Shown: piece by piece, positions 1 to 10,100 of the stretch
How positions within the stretch are numbered: the first letter of the stretch is position 1
Layout of the letters: each line of letters begins with the position of its first letter
DNA from: Caryophanon tenue
Lineage (GTDB): Bacteria; Bacillota; Bacilli; Bacillales_A; Planococcaceae
Assembly (NCBI RefSeq): GCF_001700315.1
Contig: NZ_MASJ01000003.1
Span: 310,001-374,000 of the forward strand
Reading direction: 5' to 3'
DNA length: 64,000 bases
The notes under the pieces: model-generated
The model's input: only the letters and a program-made list of their open reading frames with translations
Told to the model about the DNA's origin: nothing
Databases searched by the model: none
Made by a program: the position numbers and the translations under genes

Positions 1-491
1 ATCCAACGCGTGAGCAAATGATTCGCTTCTTATTCACGTCAGGCGCATTTGGGTTTGTCGTAGCAAATAATGCTTCGATTTCTGGTGCGGCAGGTGGATG
101 CCAAGCAGAAGTTGGTTCAGCAGCAGCGATGGCAGCAGCAGCGATTGTCGAAATGGCAGGCGGTTCGCCACAGCAAAGTGCCGAAGCGTTTTCAATTACG
201 ATGAAAAATATGCTCGGCTTAGTGTGTGACCCAGTAGCGGGCTTAGTAGAAGTACCGTGTGTAAAGCGTAATGCAATGGGCGCAGCCAATGCACTTGTGG
301 CAGCGGATATGGCACTAGCAGGTGTAACAAGTCGTATTCCAACCGATGAAGTAATCGGTGCGATGTTTAGAATTGGGCAACAAATGAGTCCAAGTTTAAA
401 AGAAACCGCTCGTGGTGGATTAGCAGCAACGCCAACAGGTCAGGCACTTGCACGTAAAATCTTCGGAAGCGCAGCAGATGTTCAACACTAA
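1..491 (+). CDS. sdaAA: L-serine dehydratase, iron-sulfur dependent, alpha subunit (3' part)
   Basis: The gene enters from the left edge; the first complete codon is at 3 and about 162 residues remain, so the N-terminal part is outside the window. The two-subunit enzyme deaminates L-serine to pyruvate and ammonia in the cytoplasm using an oxygen-sensitive 4Fe-4S cluster. The remaining part has the glycine/alanine-rich stretch of the family and three cysteines in typical settings (GGCQAE, VCDPV, PCVKRN), which are the expected cluster ligands. It overlaps recG by 14 bases, as in Bacillales where sdaAB-sdaAA precede recG. Identification is from recognised family sequence and context. Confidence 0.93.
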   Translation, partial: PTREQMIRFLFTSGAFGFVVANNASISGAAGGCQAEVGSAAAMAAAAIVEMAGGSPQQSAEAFSITMKNMLGLVCDPVAGLVEVPCVKRNAMGAANALVAADMALAGVTSRIPTDEVIGAMFRIGQQMSPSLKETARGGLAATPTGQALARKIFGSAADVQH

Positions 492-2529
492 AATTGACAC
501 GCCAATTACCGCGCTAAAAGGTGTTGGTAAAGAAACCGCTGAACATTTATTCGCAATGGGCATTTTGACGATGCATGACCTGTTTTACACATTTCCGTAT
601 CGTCATGAAGACTTTCGTTTAAAAGATTTAGCAGAAACACCGCACAATGAGCGGGTGACAGTGGAGGCTCGCGTTGAACGTGAGCCTGCTGTTATGTTTT
701 TAGGGAAAGGAAAATCACGTCTTCAAGTGGCGGTGTTAGCAGGACGTCATCTTGTGAAGGCTGTTTTTTTTAATCAAGCATATTTAAAGGCAAAGCTTAT
801 CCCTGGAGAAATTGTGACGATTACAGGTAAATGGGACCGCGGACGCCAAGCCATTAATGGCACGCATGTTCATTTTGGGCCGAAAACAGACCAAATCGAT
901 TTTGAGCCTGTATACAGCTTACGTGGGACACTACAACAAAAGCGTTTCCGTAAATTAATGCGCCAGGCACTTGATGAATATCAGGAAGATGTGGTCGACA
1001 TTTTGCCTGCTTCACTACGCGAGCAATATAAGCTGTTACCGGTAAGTGCAGCACTTGAGGGGATTCATTTCCCGCAAAATGCAGAGCATGCCAAGCAGGC
1101 GAGGAGACGCTTTGTATTTGAGGAGTTACTGTTGTTCCAATTACAAATTCAAGCACTGCGTAAAATGCGCCGTGATGATGAAAAAGGGACAGTCATTAAA
1201 TTTGATAACACGCGTCTGAAGCAATTTATCGAAACATTACCATATGAACTGACAGGTGCACAAAAGCGTGTCGTCAATGAAATTTGTCGAGATTTACTGA
1301 CACCGTACCGGATGAACCGTTTACTGCAAGGCGATGTAGGTTCTGGAAAGACGCTCGTTGCGGCAGTTACATTATATGCAGCCGTAACAGCGGGCTATCA
1401 AGGGGCATTGATGGCACCGACTGAAATTTTAGCGGAGCAGCATGCCGAAAATTTAGCAGGGTGGTTTGATGCAGTAGATGTACGTACCGCGCTATTATCA
1501 GGTTCTGTAAAGGGCAAAGCACGCCGTCTAATACTAGAACAATTAGCAAATGGCGACATTGATATTTTAATCGGTACACATGCGCTCATTCAGCCCGATG
1601 TCGTGTTTCAAAATTTAGGCTTTGTTATTACGGATGAGCAGCACCGATTTGGCGTGGAGCAACGTCGTATTTTACGTGATAAAGGTGAGAGTCCTGATGT
1701 GTTATTTATGACGGCAACACCGATTCCAAGAACATTGGCGATTACTGCCTTTGGTGAAATGGATGTGTCGATGATTGATGAAATGCCAGCAGGACGAAAG
1801 CCAATTGAAACGCACTGGGTGAAAAAAGAGCAGTTTGGTGCGGTTGTGACGAAGCTTGAGTCAGAGCTTGTGAAAGGGCGACAAGCGTATGCGATTTGTC
1901 CATTAATTGAGGAGTCGGACAAGCTCGATGTCCAAAATGCGGTAGAGGCGTATGAGCAATTACGTGAAGTATTCCGAGGACGCTTTGAAGTAGGGCTTAT
2001 GCATGGCCGTTTAACATCGGCTGAAAAGGATGCTGTGATGCGTGAGTTCAGTGAGGGGCGCATTCATATTTTAGTGTCCACAACGGTCGTTGAAGTAGGT
2101 GTAAACGTGCCAAATGCGACATTTATGGTAGTGTATGATGCGGAGCGCTTCGGTTTAGCACAGCTCCACCAATTGCGCGGACGTGTAGGGCGTGGCGAGC
2201 ATCAATCATACTGCGTATTAATGGCAGACCCGAAAACAGATGAAGGTAAAGAGCGTATGATGTCAATGACGGAAACGAATGACGGCTTTAAACTGGCAGA
2301 GAAAGATTTGGAATTGCGAGGACCTGGGGATTTCTTTGGGAAAAAGCAAAGTGGTTTGCCAGATTTTAAAGTAGCGGATTTAGTGCATGATTATCGTGCG
2401 CTCGAAGTAGCAAGACAGCATGCGGCAGAACTTGTGCAACAAGATGCGTTTTGGCAACATGTTGAATACGCACCAATACGAGCGATTTTAGCGCGTTCGG
2501 GTGTACTTGAAGGTGAACGAATTGACTAA
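478..2529 (+). CDS. recG: ATP-dependent DNA helicase RecG
   Basis: RecG is a branch-migration helicase that regresses stalled replication forks and processes Holliday junctions. The 683-residue product has nearly the length of B. subtilis RecG. An N-terminal wedge/OB region is followed by two helicase lobes: Walker A (GDVGSGKT), a DEAD-like box as DEQHRFG, motif III as TATPIPRT, and motif VI with GRVGRG. The ATG at 478 is chosen because its product starts like known RecG proteins (MFNTKID then ALKGVGKE) and a GGAAG Shine-Dalgarno lies about 8 bases upstream; an in-frame start at 448 would only add unrelated residues inside sdaAA. The gene is translationally overlapped with sdaAA and closed by a terminator. 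Confidence 0.97.
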   Translation: MFNTKIDTPITALKGVGKETAEHLFAMGILTMHDLFYTFPYRHEDFRLKDLAETPHNERVTVEARVEREPAVMFLGKGKSRLQVAVLAGRHLVKAVFFNQAYLKAKLIPGEIVTITGKWDRGRQAINGTHVHFGPKTDQIDFEPVYSLRGTLQQKRFRKLMRQALDEYQEDVVDILPASLREQYKLLPVSAALEGIHFPQNAEHAKQARRRFVFEELLLFQLQIQALRKMRRDDEKGTVIKFDNTRLKQFIETLPYELTGAQKRVVNEICRDLLTPYRMNRLLQGDVGSGKTLVAAVTLYAAVTAGYQGALMAPTEILAEQHAENLAGWFDAVDVRTALLSGSVKGKARRLILEQLANGDIDILIGTHALIQPDVVFQNLGFVITDEQHRFGVEQRRILRDKGESPDVLFMTATPIPRTLAITAFGEMDVSMIDEMPAGRKPIETHWVKKEQFGAVVTKLESELVKGRQAYAICPLIEESDKLDVQNAVEAYEQLREVFRGRFEVGLMHGRLTSAEKDAVMREFSEGRIHILVSTTVVEVGVNVPNATFMVVYDAERFGLAQLHQLRGRVGRGEHQSYCVLMADPKTDEGKERMMSMTETNDGFKLAEKDLELRGPGDFFGKKQSGLPDFKVADLVHDYRALEVARQHAAELVQQDAFWQHVEYAPIRAILARSGVLEGERID

Positions 2530-2533
2530 TGAA

Positions 2534-2571
2534 GAATGCAGTAACCAAAAAAGGTTATTGCATTCTTTTTT
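2534..2571 (+). terminator. Rho-independent terminator of sdaA-recG
   Basis: Arms GAATGCAGTAACC (2534-2546) and GGTTATTGCATTC (2553-2565) pair over 13 bases with one G-U wobble, across a six-A loop, followed by TTTTTT. It starts 4 bases after the recG stop. Its 3' arm contains the -35 hexamer of the next promoter. Confidence 0.9.
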
Positions 2572-2586
2572 ATGGTCATATATACT
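2558..2586 (+). promoter_or_regulatory. SigA-type promoter of the fapR operon
   Basis: TTGCAT (2558-2563) and TATACT (2581-2586) are separated by exactly 17 bases. The -35 lies in the 3' arm and U-tract of the recG terminator. Transcription would start at about 2592-2594, inside the FapR operator immediately downstream, so repressor binding would block initiation. Confidence 0.75.
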
Positions 2587-2590
2587 GTTG

Positions 2591-2607
2591 TTAGTACCAA
2601 GTGCTAA
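2591..2607 (+). promoter_or_regulatory. FapR operator
   Basis: The 17-base element TTAGTACCAAGTGCTAA is an imperfect palindrome matching the known FapR site (TTAGTAC half-site, short centre, inverted half-site); the right half has one change from GTACTAA. It sits between the -10 hexamer and the fapR Shine-Dalgarno. FapR autoregulates its own operon in Bacillales and is released by malonyl-CoA. Confidence 0.85.
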
Positions 2608-2625
2608 AAAGGTGGCGGATGATTT

Positions 2626-3198
2626 ATGAGAAGATCCAAAAAAGAACGTCAGCGGTTATTAACGCAAACGATTGAAGACAATCCATTCGTCACAGATGAA
2701 CAATTAGCGCAGCAATTTAATGTGAGTGTCCAAACGATTCGTTTAGATCGTATGGAGCTAGCGATTCCAGAACTACGTGAACGTATTAAAAACGTTGCCT
2801 CAAAAACATTTGAAAATGAAGTGAAATCATTGCCACTTGAAGAAGTAATCGGTGAAATGATTGATATTGAACTAGATAAGCAAGCATTATCGATTTATGA
2901 TGTCACACCTTCAGATGTATTTGCGCGTAATGGCATTGCACGAGGGCATCATTTATTTGCTCAAGCGAACTCATTAGCTGTCGCCGTGATTGATGATGAA
3001 TTAGCCTTGACCGTTAAATCAAATATTCATTTCGTCAAGCCTGTACACGTAGGTGACCGCATTATTTCAAAAGCGGTTGTTACAGGAAAAGACGATGACA
3101 ATAATCGAACATATGTCAATATTACATCGACGGTAAATGGTGAGGTTGTATTTAAAGGCGAGTTTGAAATGTACCGCACGAAAGGTAAGGGTGAATAG
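2626..3198 (+). CDS. fapR: Fatty acid and phospholipid biosynthesis repressor FapR
   Basis: FapR is the malonyl-CoA-responsive repressor of fatty acid and phospholipid genes in Gram-positive bacteria. The 190-residue product has an N-terminal helix-turn-helix (about residues 18-45: DEQLAQQF, then SVQTIRLDR), a linker helix, and a C-terminal hot-dog fold domain (about residues 95-190; [16 protein letters not shown] and [15 protein letters not shown] are recognisable). Length equals the usual family length. A GGTGG Shine-Dalgarno lies about 10 bases upstream of the ATG. It is first in the operon with plsX, fabD, fabG and acpP, and a FapR operator overlaps its promoter, indicating autoregulation. 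Confidence 0.97.
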   Translation: MRRSKKERQRLLTQTIEDNPFVTDEQLAQQFNVSVQTIRLDRMELAIPELRERIKNVASKTFENEVKSLPLEEVIGEMIDIELDKQALSIYDVTPSDVFARNGIARGHHLFAQANSLAVAVIDDELALTVKSNIHFVKPVHVGDRIISKAVVTGKDDDNNRTYVNITSTVNGEVVFKGEFEMYRTKGKGE

Positions 3199-3199
3199 C

Positions 3200-4180
3200 A
3201 TGAAATTAGCAGTTGATGGCATGGGCGGCGATCACGCACCCAAAAGTGTAATTGACGGTGTATTACGTGCACTAAATGAATTTCCAGATTTAGAAGTGCA
3301 GCTATATGGCAATAAAGACACGATGCGTCCGTTTTTAACAGCGCATGACCGTATGCAAGTTATTCACTGTGAAGAAGTGATTACAAATGACGATGACGCA
3401 GCACGCGCTGTTCGTCGTAAAAAAGATTCATCGATGGCAAAGATGCTAGAAGCGGTGAAAACAGGAGAGGCACATGCTTGTTTATCTGCTGGGTCAACCG
3501 GCGCATTAATGGCAGGTGGTTTATTCCAAGTAGGGCGTATTGCAGGTGTAGAGCGCCCAGCATTAGCGACAACATTACCAACATTAGATGGACAAGGCTT
3601 TTTGATGCTAGACTTAGGTGCAACTGCAGATGCAAAGCCCGAGTACTTATTACAATATGCCATTATGGGTGTCATTTATGCGCGTGAAGTACGCGGCATT
3701 CAAAACCCAACAGTTGGCTTACTGAACATCGGTACGGAAGATAAAAAGGGTAATGAATTAACAAAGGCAGTATTTGACCTTTTAAAAGCATCAGATGTAA
3801 ATTTCGTCGGCAACGTCGAATCACGTGATCTTCTGACAGGGGTGGCAGACGTCGTAGTGACAGATGGTTTTACTGGGAATATGGTGTTAAAAACAATTGA
3901 AGGTACAGCAGGCATTATGTTCAAAATGTTGAAAGAGGGCTTTATGAGTTCTATGAAAACAAAGATGGCAGCTGCGATGATGAAACCTCAATTAAAAACG
4001 ATTAAAGACAAAATGGACTATACCGAGTACGGCGGCGCAGCTTTATTTGGCTTGCAAGCACCGGTTATTAAAGCGCACGGTTCGTCGAATGCGACAGCTA
4101 TTTTTAGTGCGATTAAACAATGTGACTTAATGGTACGCCATAACGTTTGTCCAACAATCGAAAAAACGATTCAAGCGTAA
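3200..4180 (+). CDS. plsX: Phosphate acyltransferase PlsX
   Basis: PlsX converts acyl-ACP and phosphate to acyl-phosphate, the donor used by PlsY for the first acylation of glycerol-3-phosphate, at the membrane surface. The 326-residue product begins with the hallmark [14 protein letters not shown] and contains [13 protein letters not shown] and the C-terminal [19 protein letters not shown] typical of the family. The ATG at 3200 lies 1 base after the fapR stop and is preceded by an AAGG-type ribosome site; longer in-frame starts would lie within fapR and encode unrelated residues. Control by FapR through the upstream operator is expected. Confidence 0.97.
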   Translation: MKLAVDGMGGDHAPKSVIDGVLRALNEFPDLEVQLYGNKDTMRPFLTAHDRMQVIHCEEVITNDDDAARAVRRKKDSSMAKMLEAVKTGEAHACLSAGSTGALMAGGLFQVGRIAGVERPALATTLPTLDGQGFLMLDLGATADAKPEYLLQYAIMGVIYAREVRGIQNPTVGLLNIGTEDKKGNELTKAVFDLLKASDVNFVGNVESRDLLTGVADVVVTDGFTGNMVLKTIEGTAGIMFKMLKEGFMSSMKTKMAAAMMKPQLKTIKDKMDYTEYGGAALFGLQAPVIKAHGSSNATAIFSAIKQCDLMVRHNVCPTIEKTIQA

Positions 4181-4209
4181 CTTGAACATACACAAAGGGG
4201 ATTTACATA

Positions 4210-5151
4210 ATGAATAAAATTGCGTTTATTTTTCCAGGGCAAGGGTCGCAAGTAGTAGGAATGGGTGCAGAACTTGCTGAGCAAGACAGTACATTATATG
4301 CGAAGGCAGATGATATTTTACGTTTGCCATTATCGACATATATGCTTGAAGGGCCAGCAGACACACTGACACTTACTTATCACGCACAGCCTGCACTACT
4401 AACAACCGGTGTGATGGTAGCACAGCGTTTACAAGCTCTAGGGGTGGAGCCAGACGTTGTTGCTGGACATTCGCTTGGTGAATATAGTGCGCTCGTGACA
4501 GCAGGGGTGATGTCATTTGAGGAAGCAGTCGCAATTGTTCACAAACGTGGTTTATATATGAACGAAGCTGTACCAGCGGGAGAAGGTGCAATGGCAGCCA
4601 TTTTACAAATGGATGCTACAGATTTACAACAAGTAACAGACGATGTTACAGCAAACGGGCATAGTGTTCAAATTGCCAATTATAACTGTCCTGGCCAAAT
4701 TGTTATTTCGGGTAGCGCACAAGGAGTACAACAAGCGTGTGAGCTGGCGAAAGAACGCGGGGCGAAACGTGCAATCCCATTACAAGTAAGCGGTCCGTTT
4801 CACAGTGCATTAATGGCACCAGCAGCGCAGCAATTACAACAAGATTTGCAGCAATGCACATTTAGTGAAGCGACCTCTACGATTATTGGGAATGTTCGTG
4901 CGGACGTTTTAGCAGTAGAAGATGTACAGCAAGAACTCATTGAGCAAGTAAGCCGTCCTGTATTATGGGAGCAATCGGTTCGCAAAATGTTGGACTTAGG
5001 TGTGACAACATTTATTGAATGCGGTCCGGGAAAAGTGCTAAGTGGCTTAGTAAAAAAAGTAGACCGTTCAGCAACATGCTTATGTGTCTATGATGAAGCA
5101 ACATTACAACAAGCAGTTGAACATGTGAAAGGGGCACTTCAGCATGACTAA
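4210..5151 (+). CDS. fabD: Malonyl-CoA:ACP transacylase
   Basis: FabD loads malonate from malonyl-CoA onto acyl carrier protein, supplying the extender unit for fatty acid synthesis. The 313-residue product shows GQGSQ near residue 10, the nucleophile motif GHSLGEY with Ser88, the catalytic His198 in GPFHSALM, and the C-terminal [10 protein letters not shown]. An AAAGGGG ribosome site precedes the ATG. It overlaps fabG by 8 bases, implying translational coupling. By consuming malonyl-CoA, the FapR ligand, it takes part in the feedback on its own operon. Confidence 0.97.
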   Translation: MNKIAFIFPGQGSQVVGMGAELAEQDSTLYAKADDILRLPLSTYMLEGPADTLTLTYHAQPALLTTGVMVAQRLQALGVEPDVVAGHSLGEYSALVTAGVMSFEEAVAIVHKRGLYMNEAVPAGEGAMAAILQMDATDLQQVTDDVTANGHSVQIANYNCPGQIVISGSAQGVQQACELAKERGAKRAIPLQVSGPFHSALMAPAAQQLQQDLQQCTFSEATSTIIGNVRADVLAVEDVQQELIEQVSRPVLWEQSVRKMLDLGVTTFIECGPGKVLSGLVKKVDRSATCLCVYDEATLQQAVEHVKGALQHD

Positions 5152-5890
5152 GTTACAAGGACAAGTCGCAATTGTGACAGGCGCAAGCCGTGGAATCGGT
5201 GAAGCTATCGCGTTAGAACTCGCTGCACAAGGCGCAAAAATTGTTGTCAATTATAGCGGTAGCACTGAAAAAGCACAGCAAGTTGTATCTACGATTCAAG
5301 CAAATGGCGGCGAAGCGATTGCGGTGCAAGCAAGCGTTTCACAGACAGATGCAGTCGATGCACTTGTGAAACAAACAATCGAAGCATTTGGACGCGTCGA
5401 TATTTTAGTGAACAATGCAGGCATTACGCGTGATAATTTAATGATGCGTATGAAGGAAGATGAGTGGGACGATGTAATTGACACGAACTTAAAGGGCGTT
5501 TTCCTTTGTACAAAAGCTGTAACGCGTACGATGATGAAGCAGCGTTACGGACGTATCATTAATATTTCATCTATTGTGGGTGTATCGGGGAATGCGGGAC
5601 AGGCAAATTATGTGGCAGCAAAAGCGGGTGTCATTGGCTTAACGAAAACGACAGCCAAAGAGCTTGCAAGCCGCAATATTTTAGTCAATGCGATTGCACC
5701 TGGCTTTATTACGACAGAAATGACCGATGCGTTACCGGAAGATGTGAAAAATGCGATGCTCGCACAAATTCCACTTGCAAAGCTAGGACAACCTATGCAT
5801 ATTGCAAAAGCAGTAGCCTTTTTAGCATCTGAGGACGCAAGCTATATTACAGGACAAACGCTACATATCGATGGCGGCTTAGTGATGTAA
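5144..5890 (+). CDS. fabG: 3-oxoacyl-[ACP] reductase FabG
   Basis: FabG performs the first reduction of fatty acid elongation, converting 3-oxoacyl-ACP to 3-hydroxyacyl-ACP with NADPH. This 248-residue short-chain dehydrogenase has the cofactor motif [10 protein letters not shown], the NNAG motif, and the catalytic set Ser143, Tyr156, Lys160 (NISS, then NYVAAKAG). The start overlaps the end of fabD, with an AAAGGGG site 9 bases upstream. The operon context separates it from the many other SDR enzymes, including the degenerate uxuB further downstream. Confidence 0.96.
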   Translation: MTKLQGQVAIVTGASRGIGEAIALELAAQGAKIVVNYSGSTEKAQQVVSTIQANGGEAIAVQASVSQTDAVDALVKQTIEAFGRVDILVNNAGITRDNLMMRMKEDEWDDVIDTNLKGVFLCTKAVTRTMMKQRYGRIINISSIVGVSGNAGQANYVAAKAGVIGLTKTTAKELASRNILVNAIAPGFITTEMTDALPEDVKNAMLAQIPLAKLGQPMHIAKAVAFLASEDASYITGQTLHIDGGLVM

Positions 5891-5929
5891 GGATAGGATC
5901 AATAATTACTTTGAGAGGAGGTGGCATAC

Positions 5930-6163
5930 ATGAGCACAGTAATCGAGCGTGTAACACGCGTAATCGTTGACCGTTTAGGCGTTGAGGAAAGCGAAGTAAC
6001 ACCAGAAGCTTCATTCCGTGAAGACTTAGGTGCAGACTCATTAGACGTAGTTGAATTAGTAATGGAACTAGAAGATGAGTTTGATATGGAAATCTCTGAT
6101 GAAGATGCAGAGAAAATCTCAACAGTTGGTCACGCAATTTCGTATATCGAAAGCAAACAATAA
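5930..6163 (+). CDS. acpP: Acyl carrier protein
   Basis: This 77-residue acidic protein carries growing acyl chains on a 4'-phosphopantetheine attached to Ser37 in the DSL motif ([10 protein letters not shown]). Sequence and length are close to B. subtilis AcpA. The ATG at 5930 is used; the in-frame GTG at 5921 lies inside the very strong Shine-Dalgarno GAGGAGGTG (5914-5922) and is not a credible start. It is the last gene of the FapR operon. The strong ribosome site fits the high abundance needed for ACP. A terminator follows. Confidence 0.98.
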   Translation: MSTVIERVTRVIVDRLGVEESEVTPEASFREDLGADSLDVVELVMELEDEFDMEISDEDAEKISTVGHAISYIESKQ

Positions 6164-6191
6164 TAGCGTAAGTAGATGGTTTATCCATTTC

Positions 6192-6223
6192 AAAGAGGCA
6201 CGGATTTAACGTGTCTCTTTTTC
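6192..6223 (+). terminator. Rho-independent terminator of the fapR-acpP operon
   Basis: Arms AAAGAGGCACG (6192-6202) and CGTGTCTCTTT (6210-6220) form an 11-bp stem with one G-U pair and a 7-base loop; the run of T begins in the 3' arm. It separates acpP from rnc. Confidence 0.85.
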
Positions 6224-6282
6224 GTTGCATTATCGGAATTATAGAAAAATAACGACTTCTGCACGATTTTACATGTTTCCTT

Positions 6283-6311
6283 TTGCACAATTACGCTAAA
6301 GAGGATAAACT
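6283..6311 (+). promoter_or_regulatory. SigA-type promoter of rnc-smc-ftsY
   Basis: TTGCAC (6283-6288) and TAAACT (6306-6311) are spaced 17 bases apart, 32 bases before the rnc start and downstream of the acpP terminator. It is the best candidate in this gap; it is not proven. Confidence 0.55.
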
Positions 6312-6343
6312 AACGGTAGAAACTAAAGGAAGGCAGATCTTAA

Positions 6344-7105
6344 ATGGGAACTAAACGTAAAGGGCAACACCAACAGCCAGGTGTATTATCAGAGAAAGCG
6401 CGTCAGCAATTTGAAGTATTACAACGTGAATTGAATGTTCAATTCGACAATAAAAATTTGCTATACCAAGCTTTCACACATTCATCTTATGTGAATGAGC
6501 ATCGTCGTAAATTATTTACAGACAATGAACGACTAGAGTTTCTAGGAGACGCTGTACTCGAATTATCTGTTTCTAAATATCTTTTTGAGAAATACCCACA
6601 TATGAGTGAAGGAGAGCTAACAAAGCTACGTGCATCTATTGTTTGTGAACCGTCACTTGTTATTTTTGCCAATGAATTAAATTTCGGGCAATTTGTATTA
6701 CTTGGAAAAGGCGAGGAGCTAACAGGTGGTCGTGAACGTCCAGCATTACTGGCGGACGTATTTGAATCATTTGTTGGCGCATTATATTTAGATAAAGGGT
6801 TAGATGAGGCAGTATGCTTTTTAGAAAAAATCGTATTTCCGAAAGTAGAAGTCGGTGCTTTTTCGCATGTGATGGATTTTAAAAGTCAGCTACAAGAAAT
6901 GGTGCAGCAATCGAATAATGGCGTGCTGCATTATGCCATTATTGAGGAAAAAGGACCGGCACATAACCGTACATTTGTGTCACAAGTTGTGTTAAATGAC
7001 ACAGAGTTAGGGATCGGCCGTGGGAAATCAAAGAAAGAGGCAGAGCAGCAAGCAGCGCAAGTAGCAATGAAAGCGTTGCGCGAAGCAGCTCAACAGGAGG
7101 GCTAA
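6344..7105 (+). CDS. rnc: Ribonuclease III
   Basis: RNase III cleaves double-stranded RNA, processing rRNA precursors and antisense/mRNA duplexes. The 253-residue product has the catalytic signature [14 protein letters not shown] near residues 66-79, the second acidic region [13 protein letters not shown], and a C-terminal double-stranded RNA binding domain starting at [12 protein letters not shown]. Length is close to the B. subtilis enzyme. A good AAGGAAGG ribosome site precedes the ATG. The stop is one base before the smc start, giving the conserved rnc-smc-ftsY order. Confidence 0.97.
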   Translation: MGTKRKGQHQQPGVLSEKARQQFEVLQRELNVQFDNKNLLYQAFTHSSYVNEHRRKLFTDNERLEFLGDAVLELSVSKYLFEKYPHMSEGELTKLRASIVCEPSLVIFANELNFGQFVLLGKGEELTGGRERPALLADVFESFVGALYLDKGLDEAVCFLEKIVFPKVEVGAFSHVMDFKSQLQEMVQQSNNGVLHYAIIEEKGPAHNRTFVSQVVLNDTELGIGRGKSKKEAEQQAAQVAMKALREAAQQEG

Positions 7106-7106
7106 T

Positions 7107-10100
7107 ATGTTCCTGAAGCGACTAGATGTTATTGGATTTAAATCGTTCGCAGACCGCATTGGTATCGATTTTGTACCCGGCGTAACAGCTGTAGTTGGTC
7201 CAAATGGCTCCGGAAAAAGTAATGTCATTGATGCGGTTCGTTGGGTATTAGGTGAACAGTCAGCGAAGTCGCTTCGTGGCGCGAAAATGGAGGATGTTAT
7301 TTTCGCAGGTAGTGACTCACGTAAGCCACTGAACTTTGCGGAAGTGACATTGGTGTTAGACAACACAGATGAGCAATTAAACTATCCTTATACAGAAGTG
7401 AGCGTTACACGTCGTGTGTACCGCTCAGGGGATAGTGAATACTTATTAAATAAGCAAAGCTGTCGATTAAAAGATATTACCGATTTATTTATGGACTCTG
7501 GTCTCGGGAAAGAAGCGTTTTCGATTATTTCTCAAGGGCGTGTCGATGAAATTTTAAATAGCCGTGCACTTGATCGCCGCTCGATTTTTGAGGAAGCGGC
7601 AGGTGTTTTAAAGTATAAGCTACGCAAGAAAAAAGCAGAGCATAAATTAGTGGAGACAGACGAGAATTTAAATCGAGTGCTCGATATTTTACATGAATTA
7701 GATCGTCGTTTGGAGCCACTGCATATGCAGGCATCTGCTGCGCAAGATTATTTACAAATGACCGAAGAAATGCGCGACTACGATATTGCGCTACTTGTAC
7801 ATAATTTGCAAACGTATACGGCACAATTAGCCGCCGCACAAACAGAAATGGCAACATTAAAACAGCAAGAGCAGCAATTTGCGACGCGTATCGAAGCGGA
7901 AGAGGCACAAGTATTTACGTTACGTAAAGCGTTAGCGACACTTGATACGACCTTAGATGGCGCACAAAATGCCTTAATCGAAGCGAGTACGGAAGTCGAG
8001 CGTTGGGAAGGGCGTAGAGCACTCCAAACACAACGTTCTGAAAGCCGTGAGCAACAGCGTGCAAAATTAACGGAATCAATCGCGGAAGTGCGTGATACGG
8101 TAGAAGCATTGACAGCGCAAGAAGCAGATGTAAAAGAACAGTTTGAGCGCAAGCAAACTCTATTAGCGGATATTAAAGCAGAAGTGAAGCGGCTTGAACA
8201 TGTATTAAGCCGTTCTGCATCAGAAATTGCGGATGAAATTGAAGAGCAAAAATCTATTTATATTGAGCGCTTAAATGAACAAGCAACTGTCAAAAATGAG
8301 CTGAAACATTTAGCGAATCAATTAGTACAGCAGCAAGAAATGAACGTTCGTATGACATCACAAACGGAACAAATTAATGATGAGCTGGTCGCGATTCGTG
8401 AAGAAAAGCAGCAAGTAGAAGCATTATTAGCACAAACGGACGAGGCACTTTCGACGCAGCTTGCGAATTACGCAACATCACAGCAGCAATTTACACAGTT
8501 AGCACAAAAGCTTGAACAAAAAGAAGCAGTGCTCTATGATGCCTATCGTCTACAACAGCAACAACAGGCACGCAAAGATTCTTTAGAAGCGCTTGAAGCG
8601 GATTTTTCAGGGTTTTTCCAAGGTGTTAAAGAAACACTTGTTGCGCGTGATAAAGGCGAATTACGTGGCATTGAGGGGGCTGTAGCGGAACTTGTGCAAG
8701 TGCCGACACAGTTTACAAAAGCGATTGAAACAGCGCTGGGTGCAGCTGCACAACATATTATTACAACGGATGAACAAGCAGCTCAGCAAGCGATTGCCTT
8801 TTTAAAACAAAAGCGCGCAGGTCGTGCAACGTTTTTACCGAAAACGGTGATGAAATCGCGTAAATTACAACGTCAAGCGATTGCGCATATCGTTGAACAC
8901 CCAGCATTTGTTGCAGTAGCAGATGAGCTGGTGTCATTTGATGACGCAAACCGAACGATTGTTGAGAATTTAATTGGCAATGTGATCGTTGCGAAAGATT
9001 TAAACGGTGCAAGTGCCATTGCAAGAGCGTGCCAATTTAAATTCCGTGTTGTGACACTTGATGGAGATATTGTCAATGCAGGTGGTTCATTAACTGGTGG
9101 TGCAATGAAAAACCAAAATTCGGTATTCTCACGCCGTTCCGAGTTAGACCAATTACTCGTAACATTAACCGAAATGACAGCGAAAATTGCGCAAGCAGAA
9201 AAAAGCATTGCAGCAGATAAGCAAGCACTCATGACGATGCGTGAGCAAGTAGAGCAAGCGAAAGTCGCAAATGATGACTTACGAGCAACGCAAATTGAGC
9301 GTGCTGCGAAATTACGCGAGCTGGAATCGATTGAGCGCACATTGAAAACACGTGTATCGCTAACAACGTCTGAGCACAATGATTTTGCGACGCGTAAAGA
9401 GGCATTACTTGTTGCACAGCAACGCGCACAGCAACGTTTAACGGAGCTTGCAACAGAGTTGACGCAAATTAACGCCTTAATTGACACGATGAATATATCG
9501 AAAGAACAAAATGAATCGAAAAAAGATGCGATACGTGAAACGTTTGCAGAAAAACGCGCGGAGTTAGCGGTGCTTGAAGAGCAACGTGCACACATTCAAG
9601 TAACAGCTGCCGAAGTCGCATTGCAAAAAATGCGCGCAACCGAGCGTCTTGAAACGTTAACACAAGAGCTGGAATGGATGGATTCAGAAGAGCAGCAAGG
9701 TGAGATGACACTGGAGCATTTAATGCAGCAAGTGCACGACTGGACAGTGAAGCGTCAAACGTTAACGGCTGATATTCAAGCGTTAAAGGAGCAGCGTACA
9801 GCAGACCAACAAGCCCTTCAAATATTGGAAGTACAATTACAAGAAGTAGTACGCCAACATAAAGGCTTTGTGGAGGCACTGCACCAATTAGAAGTAAAGA
9901 GCAATCGTCTAGAATTATTAGTGGAATCTGAAACGCATCAACTGCATGAGCAATACGAACTCACATTTGAAGATGCACAGTTAGAAGTGAAAAATATTGC
10001 TGATTTAGAGTATGCGCGTCGTAAGGTGAAGCTGTTAAAACAATCGATTGAAGAATTAGGTCCTGTCAATTTAAATTCAATTGCGGAGTTCCAAGAAGTA

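Noticed and set aside
5921-5929. GTG upstream and in frame with acpP as start
   Set aside because: The GTG is inside the Shine-Dalgarno GAGGAGGTG; ATG 5930 gives the exact family length. The same reasoning removed upstream starts of rimM, hslV, uxuA and fliJ.
8873-9595. Long antisense open frame (about 240 codons) inside smc
   Set aside because: It has no ribosome site, a Ser/Ala/Cys-rich composition and mirrors the coiled-coil codons of smc. Similar antisense frames in hslU, flhA and ylqG were rejected for the same reason.
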